Source: Stenotrophomonas_A sp035629025 (GTDB lineage: Bacteria > Pseudomonadota > Gammaproteobacteria > Xanthomonadales > Xanthomonadaceae). From it: a stretch of DNA of 54,633 nucleotides. The DNA is taken from NCBI GenBank assembly GCA_035629025.1, contig DASPIU010000046.1:1-54633 (forward strand), given 5' to 3'. Positions 8,333 through 16,132 of this stretch are shown here, in pieces. How positions within the stretch are numbered: the stretch's first letter is position 1; each line of letters begins with the position of its first letter. Both the position numbers and the translations under genes were made by a program. Under the pieces are notes generated by a model that searched no databases, was not told the origin of the DNA, and was given only the letters and a program-made list of their open reading frames with translations.

Positions 8333-8818
8333 CTATGTCGGCTGTTGCTGGTGGGCCTTCAGGGCTTGCAGTACCGCTTCGGCGTGGCCGGCCACTTTCA
8401 CCTTGCGCCACGCCTGCACGATACGACTATCCGGCGAAATCAGGAAGGTGCTGCGCTCGATGCCCAGCACCTGGCGCCCATACATGTTCTTCATGCGGAT
8501 CACGTCGAAGGCCCGGCACAGGGCCTCGTCGGCATCGCTGACCAGCGGGAAGGCGAAGCCTTGCTTGGCACAGAAGTTGTCGTGCGACCTGACCGAATCG
8601 CGGGAAACGCCCCACACGCGCGCGCCGGCGGCGCTGAAGGCGGGCAGCAGGGCATTGAAGTCCAGCCCTTCGGTGGTGCAGCCCGGCGTGCTGTCCTTCG
8701 GGTAGAAATACAGCACCAGCCAGTGGCCGGCCTGTGCGCCGAGCGTGGTATTGACGCCGCCGGACAGGGCCAGCGGCAGGTCGAGGGTGGCGCGGTCGAG
8801 CTTGTTGCTTGTGGTCAT
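8333..8818 (-). CDS. bcp: Thioredoxin-dependent peroxiredoxin, Bcp/PrxQ type
   Basis: This enzyme reduces hydrogen peroxide and organic hydroperoxides in the cytoplasm. The product is 161 residues. The motif YFYPKDSTPGCTTEG places the peroxidatic cysteine at 47. The resolving Cys five residues later, typical of E. coli Bcp, is absent (CTTEGL). A cysteine near position 83 (NFCAKQG) may take its place, as in the other PrxQ subclass. It lies beside gcvR on the same strand, as in E. coli. Confidence 0.92.
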   Translation of the reverse strand: MTTSNKLDRATLDLPLALSGGVNTTLGAQAGHWLVLYFYPKDSTPGCTTEGLDFNALLPAFSAAGARVWGVSRDSVRSHDNFCAKQGFAFPLVSDADEALCRAFDVIRMKNMYGRQVLGIERSTFLISPDSRIVQAWRKVKVAGHAEAVLQALKAHQQQPT

Positions 8819-8887
8819 CGGCTACGTGTTCGTCTGGCAGGCATGCTGCTTACATATACCGCGAACCGTGTCGAAGGCCACCCTGCG

Positions 8888-9463
8888 TCAGAACTTCATC
8901 GGGTCCATGATCGCGTCGAGGTTCAGGTGGTCACAGAACTCGAGGAAGTCGTCACGCAGCGCGGCAATATGCATGTTCGCAGGTACGCCAATGGTGACCT
9001 GCGCCGAGAACATCTCCGCGCCGGTCTGCATGGCGCGGTAGCGCGTGCTCTGCAGGTTCTCGATGGTGATGCCCTGGCGGTCGAAGAAATCGGCCAGCTG
9101 GAACAGGATGCCTGGCTTGTCGGCGGCGATCACTTCTACGATGTACGGCAGCAGGTTGGACTGCGCCTGCTTGGGACCGGTGCGGTACCACACCAGCTTC
9201 AGGCCTTCGTCGCGTTCGAGGCGGGCCATCATCGCTTCGAGCTTGGCCACCGAATCCCAGGAACCAGTCGCCAGCGCCGTCACCGAGACGTCGCGGCCCA
9301 CCGTGGACAGGCGCGCGTCAACCAGGTTGCAGCCGCTGTCGGCGATGCGCCGGGTCACCGGCAACAGGGGAGACTCCGGATGCGTCGTGTAGGCGTTGAT
9401 CAGGAGGTGGTTTTCGGTCGGCGAAGGCCGGGGAGCGGTATCGGTCAAAGGGGATTCCGGCAT
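8888..9463 (-). CDS. gcvR: ACT-domain regulator of glycine cleavage (GcvR-like)
   Basis: The protein is about 191 residues starting MPESPLTDTAPRPSPTENHL. A longer in-frame start at 9514 is less likely because the region before 9463 is not conserved-looking. It has two ACT-like repeats: one around LLINAYTTHPESPLLPVTRRIADSGCNL and one around YIVEVIAADKPGILFQLADF. GcvR-type proteins bind GcvA and repress the glycine cleavage operon when glycine is low. The order gcvR-bcp and the divergent dapA gene match conserved gammaproteobacterial synteny, which supports the assignment. Confidence 0.82.
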   Translation of the reverse strand: MPESPLTDTAPRPSPTENHLLINAYTTHPESPLLPVTRRIADSGCNLVDARLSTVGRDVSVTALATGSWDSVAKLEAMMARLERDEGLKLVWYRTGPKQAQSNLLPYIVEVIAADKPGILFQLADFFDRQGITIENLQSTRYRAMQTGAEMFSAQVTIGVPANMHIAALRDDFLEFCDHLNLDAIMDPMKF

Positions 9464-9626
9464 TGCGAACAGGCTGAATGGCGCCGGGACGGGCCTCGGC
9501 GCAGCGCGCAGCATACTTGCCCGTGCTTTCGCGCCGCAAGTAACATTCGGAATACCCCTGTGTCCGCCACCCTGGCGGACATCGTGCTATCCGCCTCCTT
9601 CTTCTCCCAGCAGAGCCGCCACCGCC

Positions 9627-10535
9627 TTGTCTCTCTCCGGCATCATCACCGCACTGGCTACCCCTTTCGCCGCCACTGGCGAGCTCGACCTCGATGCCTG
9701 GCAGCGCCTGCTGGACAAACAGATCAAGGGCGGCGTGCAGGGCGTGGTCGTGGCCGGCTCGACCGGCGAGGCCGCGACCCTGGCCGACGAGGAATACGAC
9801 GAACTGCTGTGCCGGGCCGTGGCCCAGGCCGGCGGGCACATGGCCGTGCTGGCCGGCACCGGGCTGTCGGGCACGGCGCGCACGGTGGCGCTGACCCGGC
9901 GCGCGGCCGCCAACGGCGCCCATTACGCGCTGGTGGTCACGCCGCCCTACGTGCGCCCGACCCAGGAAGGGCTCAGGCAGCACTACCTGGCGGTGGCCGA
10001 ACATGGCGACCTGCCGGTGGTGCTGTACAACGTGCCCGGCCGCACCGGCTGCGACCTGCTGCCGGAGACCGTTGCCGAGCTGGCGAAGCACCCGAACATC
10101 GTCGGCATCAAGGAAGCGCGCAGCGAACCGGAGCGCATGGCGGCCCTGTTGCCGCTGCGCAGCGCCGGGTTTGCCGTGCTCAGCGGCGACGATGGCACTG
10201 CCGCGCGGGCCATGCTGGCCGGCGCCGACGGCCTGATCTCGGTCGGTTCCAACGTACTGCCCGGCGCCTATCGGCAGTTGTGCGAGCTGGCCCGCGCCGG
10301 CGCGCAGGCGGCGACCGCGGCGTGGGATGCACGGCTGCAGGCGTACCATGAATTCTGCGGCGTCGAATCAAACCCGATTCCGGTCAAGGCGCTGTTGCAG
10401 CGCCAGGGCCTGGGCCACGGGTTGCGTCTGCCCTTGACCACGCTGTCGGCACCCCACCATGCCGAAGCCGACCGCCTTGCCGCCGACGCGCCCGCGTTGG
10501 AAGCACTTTCCAGCCGCGACGTCGTCGCGGCCTGA
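9627..10535 (+). CDS. dapA: 4-hydroxy-tetrahydrodipicolinate synthase
   Basis: DapA condenses pyruvate with aspartate semialdehyde in lysine and cell-wall diaminopimelate synthesis. From a TTG start at 9627 the product is 302 residues, beginning (M)SLSGIITALATPFAATGEL, as in xanthomonad DapA. No ATG or GTG lies at this point and the ribosome site is weak, so TTG is chosen on homology. Key residues are GSTGEA (45-50), Tyr134 in VVLYNVPGRT, and the Schiff-base lysine Lys162 in VGIKEA. The gene is followed after 16 bases by a BamC-like lipoprotein gene, as dapA is followed by bamC in E. coli. Confidence 0.93.
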   Translation: MSLSGIITALATPFAATGELDLDAWQRLLDKQIKGGVQGVVVAGSTGEAATLADEEYDELLCRAVAQAGGHMAVLAGTGLSGTARTVALTRRAAANGAHYALVVTPPYVRPTQEGLRQHYLAVAEHGDLPVVLYNVPGRTGCDLLPETVAELAKHPNIVGIKEARSEPERMAALLPLRSAGFAVLSGDDGTAARAMLAGADGLISVGSNVLPGAYRQLCELARAGAQAATAAWDARLQAYHEFCGVESNPIPVKALLQRQGLGHGLRLPLTTLSAPHHAEADRLAADAPALEALSSRDVVAA

Positions 10536-10551
10536 CCCAGGAGATTTACCC

Positions 10552-11067
10552 ATGCGTCATCCCGTTTCTTCCGCCCGCGTGCTGCCGTTGGTTGCGCTGG
10601 TCGTGGCCGCCAGCGGTTGCAGCTGGTTCCACAAGGATGCCCGCGGCGACTACGCGCTGCCGGCGGAAAGCCGACCGCTGGAAGTGCCGCCGGACCTGAA
10701 CCTGCCCGACACCACCGGTGCGATGAAGGTGCCGGCGCTGGCTTCGGCGTCGCAGCCGGCGAGCGCACCGACGGCCGCGGCCCGGCAGGCGGCGAGCAAC
10801 AGCGGTTTCGTCGTCAAGGGCGACCGCGACGCGGTGTTTGCCGCGGTAGGTGATGCGTTGGGCGGCATCGAGGGCGTGAACATCGCCAGCCGCGCGCAGT
10901 TGCTGGGTTCCTATGACGTCAGCTACGAAGGCGCGGATTTCCTGGTGCGCGTCGTGGCGACCGAGGCGGGCAGCTATGTGTCGGCGGTTGATCCGCGCGG
11001 CCTGCCGGCCACGGCGGAAGCGCCGGTGAAGCTGATTGCGGCGTTGAAGGCCAAGCTGGGCGGCTGA
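10552..11067 (+). CDS. Short BamC-like outer-membrane lipoprotein
   Basis: The product is 171 residues from MRHPVSSARVLPLVALVV, with GGAG upstream. The signal peptide ends in the lipobox ASGC followed by SWFHKD. Next comes an extended segment YALPAESRPLEVPPDLNLPD, which is the hallmark of BamC/NlpB N-termini where they contact BamD. The remaining 100 residues resemble a single helix-grip domain, so the protein is about half the length of E. coli BamC, which has two. Its position directly behind dapA also fits. It is likely an accessory subunit of the outer-membrane BAM complex. The exact orthology is inferred. Confidence 0.72.
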   Translation: MRHPVSSARVLPLVALVVAASGCSWFHKDARGDYALPAESRPLEVPPDLNLPDTTGAMKVPALASASQPASAPTAAARQAASNSGFVVKGDRDAVFAAVGDALGGIEGVNIASRAQLLGSYDVSYEGADFLVRVVATEAGSYVSAVDPRGLPATAEAPVKLIAALKAKLGG

Positions 11068-11094
11068 TTGGCGCTTGTGGTGAATGGATTGGGG

Positions 11095-11124
11095 ACGGGC
11101 GTCGTGAGGCGCCCGTTCTTTTTC
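11095..11124. terminator. Rho-independent terminator between convergent genes
   Basis: ACGGGCG and CGCCCGT pair around an 8-base loop and are followed by TCTTTTTC. It lies between the BamC-like gene and the end of fdxA and mainly serves the plus-strand dapA transcript. Confidence 0.75.
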
Positions 11125-11448
11125 TCACCGCTCCAGCAGCGGCAATTTGTCCGCCTTGCCATCCCACTCGGCGGCATCGGCCGCCGGCTCCTTGCGCACC
11201 GTCAGCACCGGCCAGGCCTTGGCCAGCTCGGCGTTGAGCGCGACGAAGTGCTCCTGCCCGGCCGGCACGTCGTCCTCGGGGTAGATCGCATTGGCCGGGC
11301 ATTCCGGCTCGCACAGCGTGCAATCGATGCACTCGTCCGGATCGATCACCAGGAAGTTCGGCCCCTCATGGAAACAGTCGACCGGGCAGACTTCCACGCA
11401 GTCGGTGTATTTGCACTTGATGCAGTTTTCGGTGACGACGAAAGGCAT
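11125..11448 (-). CDS. fdxA: 7Fe ferredoxin
   Basis: The product is 107 residues starting MPFVVTENCIKCKYTDCVEV. The cysteine pattern C-x2-C-x4-C-x3-CP and then C-x2-C-x2-C-x3-CP matches ferredoxins with one 3Fe-4S and one 4Fe-4S cluster (FdxA/FdI type). The C-terminal extension of about 50 residues is typical of this group. It is a cytoplasmic electron carrier. It is monocistronic, with the dgo operon ending upstream on the same strand. Confidence 0.93.
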   Translation of the reverse strand: MPFVVTENCIKCKYTDCVEVCPVDCFHEGPNFLVIDPDECIDCTLCEPECPANAIYPEDDVPAGQEHFVALNAELAKAWPVLTVRKEPAADAAEWDGKADKLPLLER

Positions 11449-11521
11449 GTTGGAATCCGGCGATTAGCCGGGCAATTCTAGAACAGTCGGGCCGCAGGCG
11501 GTGAGCGCTTCGGCCGGGTGC

Positions 11522-12412
11522 CTAGCCCAGCGCCAGTCCGCGTGCCCGCGCCAGCGCATGCAGGCCGGCCGCGGCCAGGTCTTCGCCATGCTGCTCGGCA
11601 CCGATGCCAAGATGCGCCAGGGCATGGGCATAACGCTGGGTCAGCGCGGCACTGCCCACCAGGTGCACCTGCACCGGCGTGGGCTGGCGATGGCGAATTT
11701 CGTGCCCGATCAGCAGGCCGGAGAGGTAGGAACCAATGGCCTCGCCGGGCAGGCGGTCGAACAGCGCCAGCGTGCGCGCACCGAACAACTGGTGGGTGAG
11801 GCCGCCGGCTTCGCCGCTGCGCTCGATGCCTTGCGCGAATGCGTTCGCGTCGAAAGCATGGCCGTCGTCGCTCATCAGCCGCCCGAGCAGGCTGTGCTGG
11901 CGCAGCACCGCATACAACTCGCCGGTCATCACCGTGGCGAACTCGCCGATGCGCCCCGCGTCCAGCCACGCCCACTTGCTGTGCGTGCCAGGAAGGCAGA
12001 CCAGGTGGCGGCCGCTGCCGAGCACGCCGGCCAGACCGACCAGCTGAGTCTCTTCGCCGCGCATCACGTCGGGCACGCCGGCATCGGCGTTGCAATCCAG
12101 GCCGGGAACGAACCACAGGGTGCGCCCGGGCAGGTGCTGCGCATCGACGTGCGCCTGCATGCCGGCCGCCAGCGCAGCGGCATCGGCGGGGCAGGGCAGG
12201 TAGGGCAGTTCGTGCCAGCCATTGCGGCTGCCGATCATGCCGCACAACACGATGTCGCCCTCCCAGTCGCCGACCAGTTCGGCCAGCACTTCGGCAAAGC
12301 GGCCATCGCAGGCGAGGATGCCGCGCGCGTCCCGGCGCTGCGCCAGCACCTGGCCGGCGACGTCCAGGCGATAGGCGCGCAGGCTGCTGGTGCCCCAGTC
12401 GACCGCGATCAT
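11522..12412 (-). CDS. dgoK: 2-dehydro-3-deoxygalactonokinase
   Basis: This enzyme phosphorylates 2-keto-3-deoxygalactonate at C6 in the De Ley-Doudoroff pathway. The product is 296 residues from MIAVDWGTSSLRAYRLD, the N-terminal phosphate-binding motif of DgoK. Further family segments are CGMIGSRNGW, the glycine-rich CLPGTHSKWAW (ATP/sugar site) and ATVMTGELYAVLRQHSLLG. Its ATG overlaps the stop of the lactonase gene as ATGA. It is the last gene of the five-gene dgo operon. Confidence 0.93.
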   Translation of the reverse strand: MIAVDWGTSSLRAYRLDVAGQVLAQRRDARGILACDGRFAEVLAELVGDWEGDIVLCGMIGSRNGWHELPYLPCPADAAALAAGMQAHVDAQHLPGRTLWFVPGLDCNADAGVPDVMRGEETQLVGLAGVLGSGRHLVCLPGTHSKWAWLDAGRIGEFATVMTGELYAVLRQHSLLGRLMSDDGHAFDANAFAQGIERSGEAGGLTHQLFGARTLALFDRLPGEAIGSYLSGLLIGHEIRHRQPTPVQVHLVGSAALTQRYAHALAHLGIGAEQHGEDLAAAGLHALARARGLALG

Positions 12413-13323
12413 GCCAGGGCCACGCGGCTTTCCGGCAGGCCACTGACGCCGGCATCGCAGACGAACAGGCCGCCGGCTTGCGGCGTGCGCCGCAGTTCGT
12501 CGTCTTCGTGGTCCAAGCGCGAGCTGATGATGTACAGCTGCTCCAGCGCGGGCCCGCCGAATGCAACGCAGGTCGGGTGCTTGACCGGCATTTCCACGCT
12601 GCGTTCAACGCTGCCGTCGCCGCGGTAGCGTTGTACGCGCCAGGCGCGCCATTGCGCGTTCCACAGCAGGCCATCTGCGTCCACGGTCGAACCATCGGGC
12701 TCGGCGTCGTGGCGATCGAGGCGGGCGAATTCGCGCGCGTTGCCGGCCAGCGCGTGCTCGGGATCGTAATCGCAGCACAGGATGCGCGGGCTCACCGAGT
12801 CGCACCAATACATATTGCGGCCGTCGGCGCTGAAGCAGATCGAATTGGGAATGGACACGCCCGGCAGCGGCAAGCGGCGCAGGCCGTGGCGCAGCGAGAA
12901 CTGGTAGAAGCTGCCGCGTGCGGCCTTCTCTTCGTGCTCGTCCATGGTGCCGAACACAAAGTTGCCATGGCGGTCAGCGCGGCCGTCGTTGCTGCGCGTG
13001 TATGGCTGGTCGGGCTCGACCTCGGCGATCAGCTCACAGACCAATGCCGGCGCGTCGAAATCCGGTGCGACGATGCCGATCGCCTTGGCCAGCACCACCA
13101 GCAAGCGCCCATCCTCAAGCAGGCCCAGGCAGCCGGGCCGGTCGGGCAGGGCCCAGTCGCGGCTGCGGCCGCTGGCCGGCGCATGCGCCCACAAGCGGCG
13201 GCCGCTGATGTCGATCCAGAACAGCACCTGGCGGCGCTCGTCCCAGATCACGCCTTCGCCGTGCTCGCAGCGGCTGTCCACCGCGAGCCGCGCCTGCAGG
13301 ATGGGCGAGGCCACGGCGCTCAC
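12409..13323 (-). CDS. SMP-30/gluconolactonase-family sugar lactonase
   Basis: The product is 304 residues from a GTG at 13323 that overlaps the dgoD stop (GTGA); the longer frame upstream lies inside dgoD and is rejected. It is a six-bladed beta-propeller of the SMP-30 family with GEGVIWD (the metal ligand Glu), RSNDGRADRHGNFVFGTMD (Asn/Asp), SIPNSICFSADG and STVDADGLLW. In this operon it should open the galactono-lactone formed by the dehydrogenase to galactonate. Close relatives act on arabino-, glucono- and fucono-lactones, so the substrate is inferred from the neighbouring dgo genes. Confidence 0.85.
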   Translation of the reverse strand: MSAVASPILQARLAVDSRCEHGEGVIWDERRQVLFWIDISGRRLWAHAPASGRSRDWALPDRPGCLGLLEDGRLLVVLAKAIGIVAPDFDAPALVCELIAEVEPDQPYTRSNDGRADRHGNFVFGTMDEHEEKAARGSFYQFSLRHGLRRLPLPGVSIPNSICFSADGRNMYWCDSVSPRILCCDYDPEHALAGNAREFARLDRHDAEPDGSTVDADGLLWNAQWRAWRVQRYRGDGSVERSVEMPVKHPTCVAFGGPALEQLYIISSRLDHEDDELRRTPQAGGLFVCDAGVSGLPESRVALA

Positions 13324-14468
13324 CACTCGGCGATGCTGCCGTCGGCGTGGCGCCACACCGGGTTGCGCCAGTCCGGCGGGTTCTGGTTTGCGCGCACCAG
13401 CAACTCCTCGTTGATTTCCACGCCCAGGCCGGGCTTGGTCGGCGCGGCGATGCAGCCTTCGGTGCAGTGGAAATCTTCCTTGTTGAGCACGTAGTCGAGC
13501 AGGTCGGCACCCTCGTTGTAGTGAATGCCGATGCTCTGTTCCTGCAGCACCGCGTTGTGCGAGACGAAGTCCACCTGCAAACAGGCGGCCAGCGCCACCG
13601 GGCCCAGCGGGCAGTGCGGGGCCAGGCCGACATCGTAGGCCTCGGCCATCGCGGCGATCTTCACGCACTCGGTGATGCCGCCGGCGTGCGACAGATCGGG
13701 TTGCAGCAACGACAGCCCGCCGGCAGCCAGCACATTCTTGAACTCGAAGCGCGAATACATGCGCTCGCCCGCGGCCAGCGGGATCGGCGAGGACGCGGCC
13801 AGGCGCGGGTAGTATTCGGCCAGTTCCGGCAGCACCGGCTCTTCGACGAACAGCGGCTTGAACGGCTCCAGCTCGCGCAACAGCACCCGTGCCATCGGCG
13901 CGCCGACGCGGCCGTGGAAGTCAATGCCGAAGTCGATCTCGTTGCCGAACGCGGCGCGGATCTCGGCGACCTTGGCCACGGCCGCGTCGACCGCGCGCGG
14001 GCTGTCGACCAGCTTCATTTCCTCGGTGCCGTTGAACTTGAAGGTGTCAAAACCCAGCTCACGGTAGCCGCGAATCTGCGCGATGATGTCGGCCGGGCGG
14101 TCGCCGCCGACCCAGCGGTAGGTCTTCATGGTGTCGCGCACCAAGCCGCCGAGCAGTTCGTACACCGGCTTGCCCAGGGCCTTGCCCTTGATGTCCCACA
14201 GCGCCTGGTCGATGCCGGCGATGGCGCTCATCAGGATCGCGCCGCCGCGATAGAAGCCGGCGCGGTACAGCGTCTGCCACAGGTCGTTGATGCGCGCCGG
14301 GTCCTTGCCGATCAGGTAGCCGGACAATTCGTGCACCGCGGCCTCGACGCTGCGCGAGCGGCCTTCGATGACCGGTTCGCCCCAGCCGGTGATGCCCTCG
14401 TCGGTTTCGACCTTGAGGAACAGCCAGCGCGGTGCGGCGTGGTAAGTGGTGAGGCTGGTGATCTTCAT
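13320..14468 (-). CDS. dgoD: D-galactonate dehydratase
   Basis: DgoD removes water from D-galactonate to give 2-keto-3-deoxygalactonate. The product is 382 residues, the normal length for this enolase-superfamily enzyme. The residues known for E. coli DgoD sit at the same numbers: Asp183 and His185 in GIDFHGRVG, Glu209 in FVEEPV, Glu235 in AAGERMYSR and His285 in LAPHCPLGP. These are the three magnesium ligands and two catalytic histidines. Both ends overlap neighbours by four bases, which points to a single coupled operon. It is an unusually secure functional assignment. Confidence 0.96.
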   Translation of the reverse strand: MKITSLTTYHAAPRWLFLKVETDEGITGWGEPVIEGRSRSVEAAVHELSGYLIGKDPARINDLWQTLYRAGFYRGGAILMSAIAGIDQALWDIKGKALGKPVYELLGGLVRDTMKTYRWVGGDRPADIIAQIRGYRELGFDTFKFNGTEEMKLVDSPRAVDAAVAKVAEIRAAFGNEIDFGIDFHGRVGAPMARVLLRELEPFKPLFVEEPVLPELAEYYPRLAASSPIPLAAGERMYSRFEFKNVLAAGGLSLLQPDLSHAGGITECVKIAAMAEAYDVGLAPHCPLGPVALAACLQVDFVSHNAVLQEQSIGIHYNEGADLLDYVLNKEDFHCTEGCIAAPTKPGLGVEINEELLVRANQNPPDWRNPVWRHADGSIAEW

Positions 14469-15103
14469 CCCTGGAGTTCCTGGAGAGCGCGCACGAATTG
14501 GCGGGCCTGCTGCTGGGTGGTTTCGAGAGGTTGGCCGGGGCGGTACAGCTCGCCGCCGATGCCGGCGCCGGCGGCGCCATGGGAGAGGAATCCGCCCAGG
14601 CTGGACGGACTGACGCCGCCGACGACGTACACCGGCACGTGCGCCGGCAACACCGAACGCAGTGCACGGACATGCCCGCTGCCATAGGTGGCGGCGGGGA
14701 ACAATTTGAGAATCTGCGCGCCGGCGTCGATCGCGTCGAAGGCCTCGCTGGCGGTGGCAAACCCGGCCACGACCAGCAGGCCGCGCGAAACCGCATGGCG
14801 GATCAGCGAAGGCCGCGTGTTCGGGGTGACGATGAAGCGCGCGCCGAGGTCGGCCAGCGTGTCCACGTCTTCATTGCGCAGCACGGTCCCGCCGCCGATC
14901 CAGGCGCGTTGCCCGTACTGGCGCTGGGCCAGGCCGATGCTCTCGGCCCAGCGCGGCGAGTTCAGCGGGATTTCGATGGCATCGAAACCGGCGTCCACCA
15001 GTGCGCCGACATGGGCCGGGGTTTCCTCCGGGGTGATGCCGCGCAGGATGGCGACCAGCGGCAGCTTGAACGGGCCGGCGTGGGAGGCGTTCGAAGTGGC
15101 CAT
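14465..15103 (-). CDS. dgoA: 2-dehydro-3-deoxy-6-phosphogalactonate aldolase
   Basis: The enzyme splits 2-keto-3-deoxy-6-phosphogalactonate into pyruvate and glyceraldehyde 3-phosphate. The product is 212 residues from MATSNASHAGPFKLPLVAI. A longer frame to 15292 overlaps the dehydrogenase gene and is not used. It is a KDPG-aldolase-type TIM barrel with Glu44 in AIEIPLNSP, IGGGTVL (69-75) and the Schiff-base lysine Lys133 in ILKLFPA. Its stop overlaps the dgoD start as ATGA. Confidence 0.94.
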   Translation of the reverse strand: MATSNASHAGPFKLPLVAILRGITPEETPAHVGALVDAGFDAIEIPLNSPRWAESIGLAQRQYGQRAWIGGGTVLRNEDVDTLADLGARFIVTPNTRPSLIRHAVSRGLLVVAGFATASEAFDAIDAGAQILKLFPAATYGSGHVRALRSVLPAHVPVYVVGGVSPSSLGGFLSHGAAGAGIGGELYRPGQPLETTQQQARQFVRALQELQG

Positions 15104-15107
15104 GGGT

Positions 15108-15860
15108 CTACTCGTGATAGAGCTGGGAACGACCGCCATCGATGAGGATGTCGGTGGCATTGATGAAGCGCGCTTCGTCGCTGGCCAGGAACAGCGCCGT
15201 GTAGGCCACTTCCTCGGGCGTGCCGATGCGGCGCGGCGGCAGCAGTGCCTCCTGTTCGCGGCGCTTGGCCTGCGGGTCGGGACTGCTGGCAAACCAGGCC
15301 TCGATGCGCGGCACCAGGATCAGGCCGGGAGAAATCGAGTTCACGCGGACGCCGCGGGCGGCGTATTCGATGCCCAGCGCGCGGGTCAGGCCAATCAGGC
15401 CGTGCTTGGCGACGGGGTAGGGAAAGGCGTGCGGGATGATCTTGTGGCCGTGCACCGAGGCGATATTGACGATGCTGCCGGCGCCTTGTTCGAGCATGGC
15501 CGGCAGGACCGCGCGGCACAGGTTCCAGGCACCCTTGAGGTTGAGGTCCAGGCAGCGCTGCCATTCGCTGTCGGCCAGTTCCAGCGGGTCGGAGAACACG
15601 TCGGCGCCGGCGTTGTTGACCAGGGCATCGATGCGTCCGGAGCGTTCGCGCACGGCGGCCACGGCCGACTCGATGGCGGCCACGTCGGTGATGTCGACAC
15701 GGTGGTAGTCCACGCCCGGGTCGGGCTGGGCCGGATCATTGCGGTCGAAGCCGGCGACGCGGGCACCATGTTCGGCGAACAGGCGCGCGGTGGCGGCGCC
15801 GATGCCGCTGGCCGCGCCGGTGACGATGACCGATTTGCCTTGCAGGCGACCGGCGCTCAT
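15108..15860 (-). CDS. Short-chain dehydrogenase, probable galactose 1-dehydrogenase
   Basis: The product is 250 residues starting MSAGRLQGKSVIVTGAASGI, with GGAG eight bases upstream. It has the NAD(P)-binding TGAASGIG (14-21), NNAG (82-85) and the catalytic set Ser135, Tyr148 and Lys152 (YPVAK). As the first gene of the dgo operon it most likely oxidises D-galactose at C1 to galactono-lactone. L-arabinose, D-fucose or L-fucose are possible additional substrates, since SDR specificity cannot be read from motifs. The pathway logic (dehydrogenase, lactonase, dehydratase, kinase, aldolase) is complete only if this is the dehydrogenase. Confidence 0.82.
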   Translation of the reverse strand: MSAGRLQGKSVIVTGAASGIGAATARLFAEHGARVAGFDRNDPAQPDPGVDYHRVDITDVAAIESAVAAVRERSGRIDALVNNAGADVFSDPLELADSEWQRCLDLNLKGAWNLCRAVLPAMLEQGAGSIVNIASVHGHKIIPHAFPYPVAKHGLIGLTRALGIEYAARGVRVNSISPGLILVPRIEAWFASSPDPQAKRREQEALLPPRRIGTPEEVAYTALFLASDEARFINATDILIDGGRSQLYHE

Positions 15861-16068
15861 GGGCGCATCTCCGGCGCACGCGGATGACGGCCGCAAAGCG
15901 GCGCGGGACTGGACCCCATCTTGTTCCTCCTCACATTGCTGGCGTCGGCGCGTTGCCATCCCGGTGTGGGGGAGGGACGGGTCGCGCCTGTCATGGCCGC
16001 CGACCTGGAGGTGGGGGTCTCCTGATTCAGCGTTCGATAGCCTCGCGCGGTGGAGATATGTGCGGCAA

Positions 16069-16084
16069 ATGAATTTTTCGTCAT
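16069..16084. promoter_or_regulatory. Candidate LysR-type operator between the dgo operon and its regulator
   Basis: ATGA-N8-TCAT (ATGAATTTTTCGTCAT) is an inverted repeat in the 272-bp divergent region between the dehydrogenase start (15860) and the LysR start (16133). It lies in an AT-rich patch that stands out from the GC-rich surroundings. LysR proteins usually bind interrupted dyads of about this size near their own promoter. No convincing -35/-10 pair could be assigned, so this is a candidate only. Confidence 0.35.
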
Positions 16085-16132
16085 ATTCTATTCCCTTGGC
16101 GCATACGGCTGTCCCAAGCAAGAGAGCTCTTC

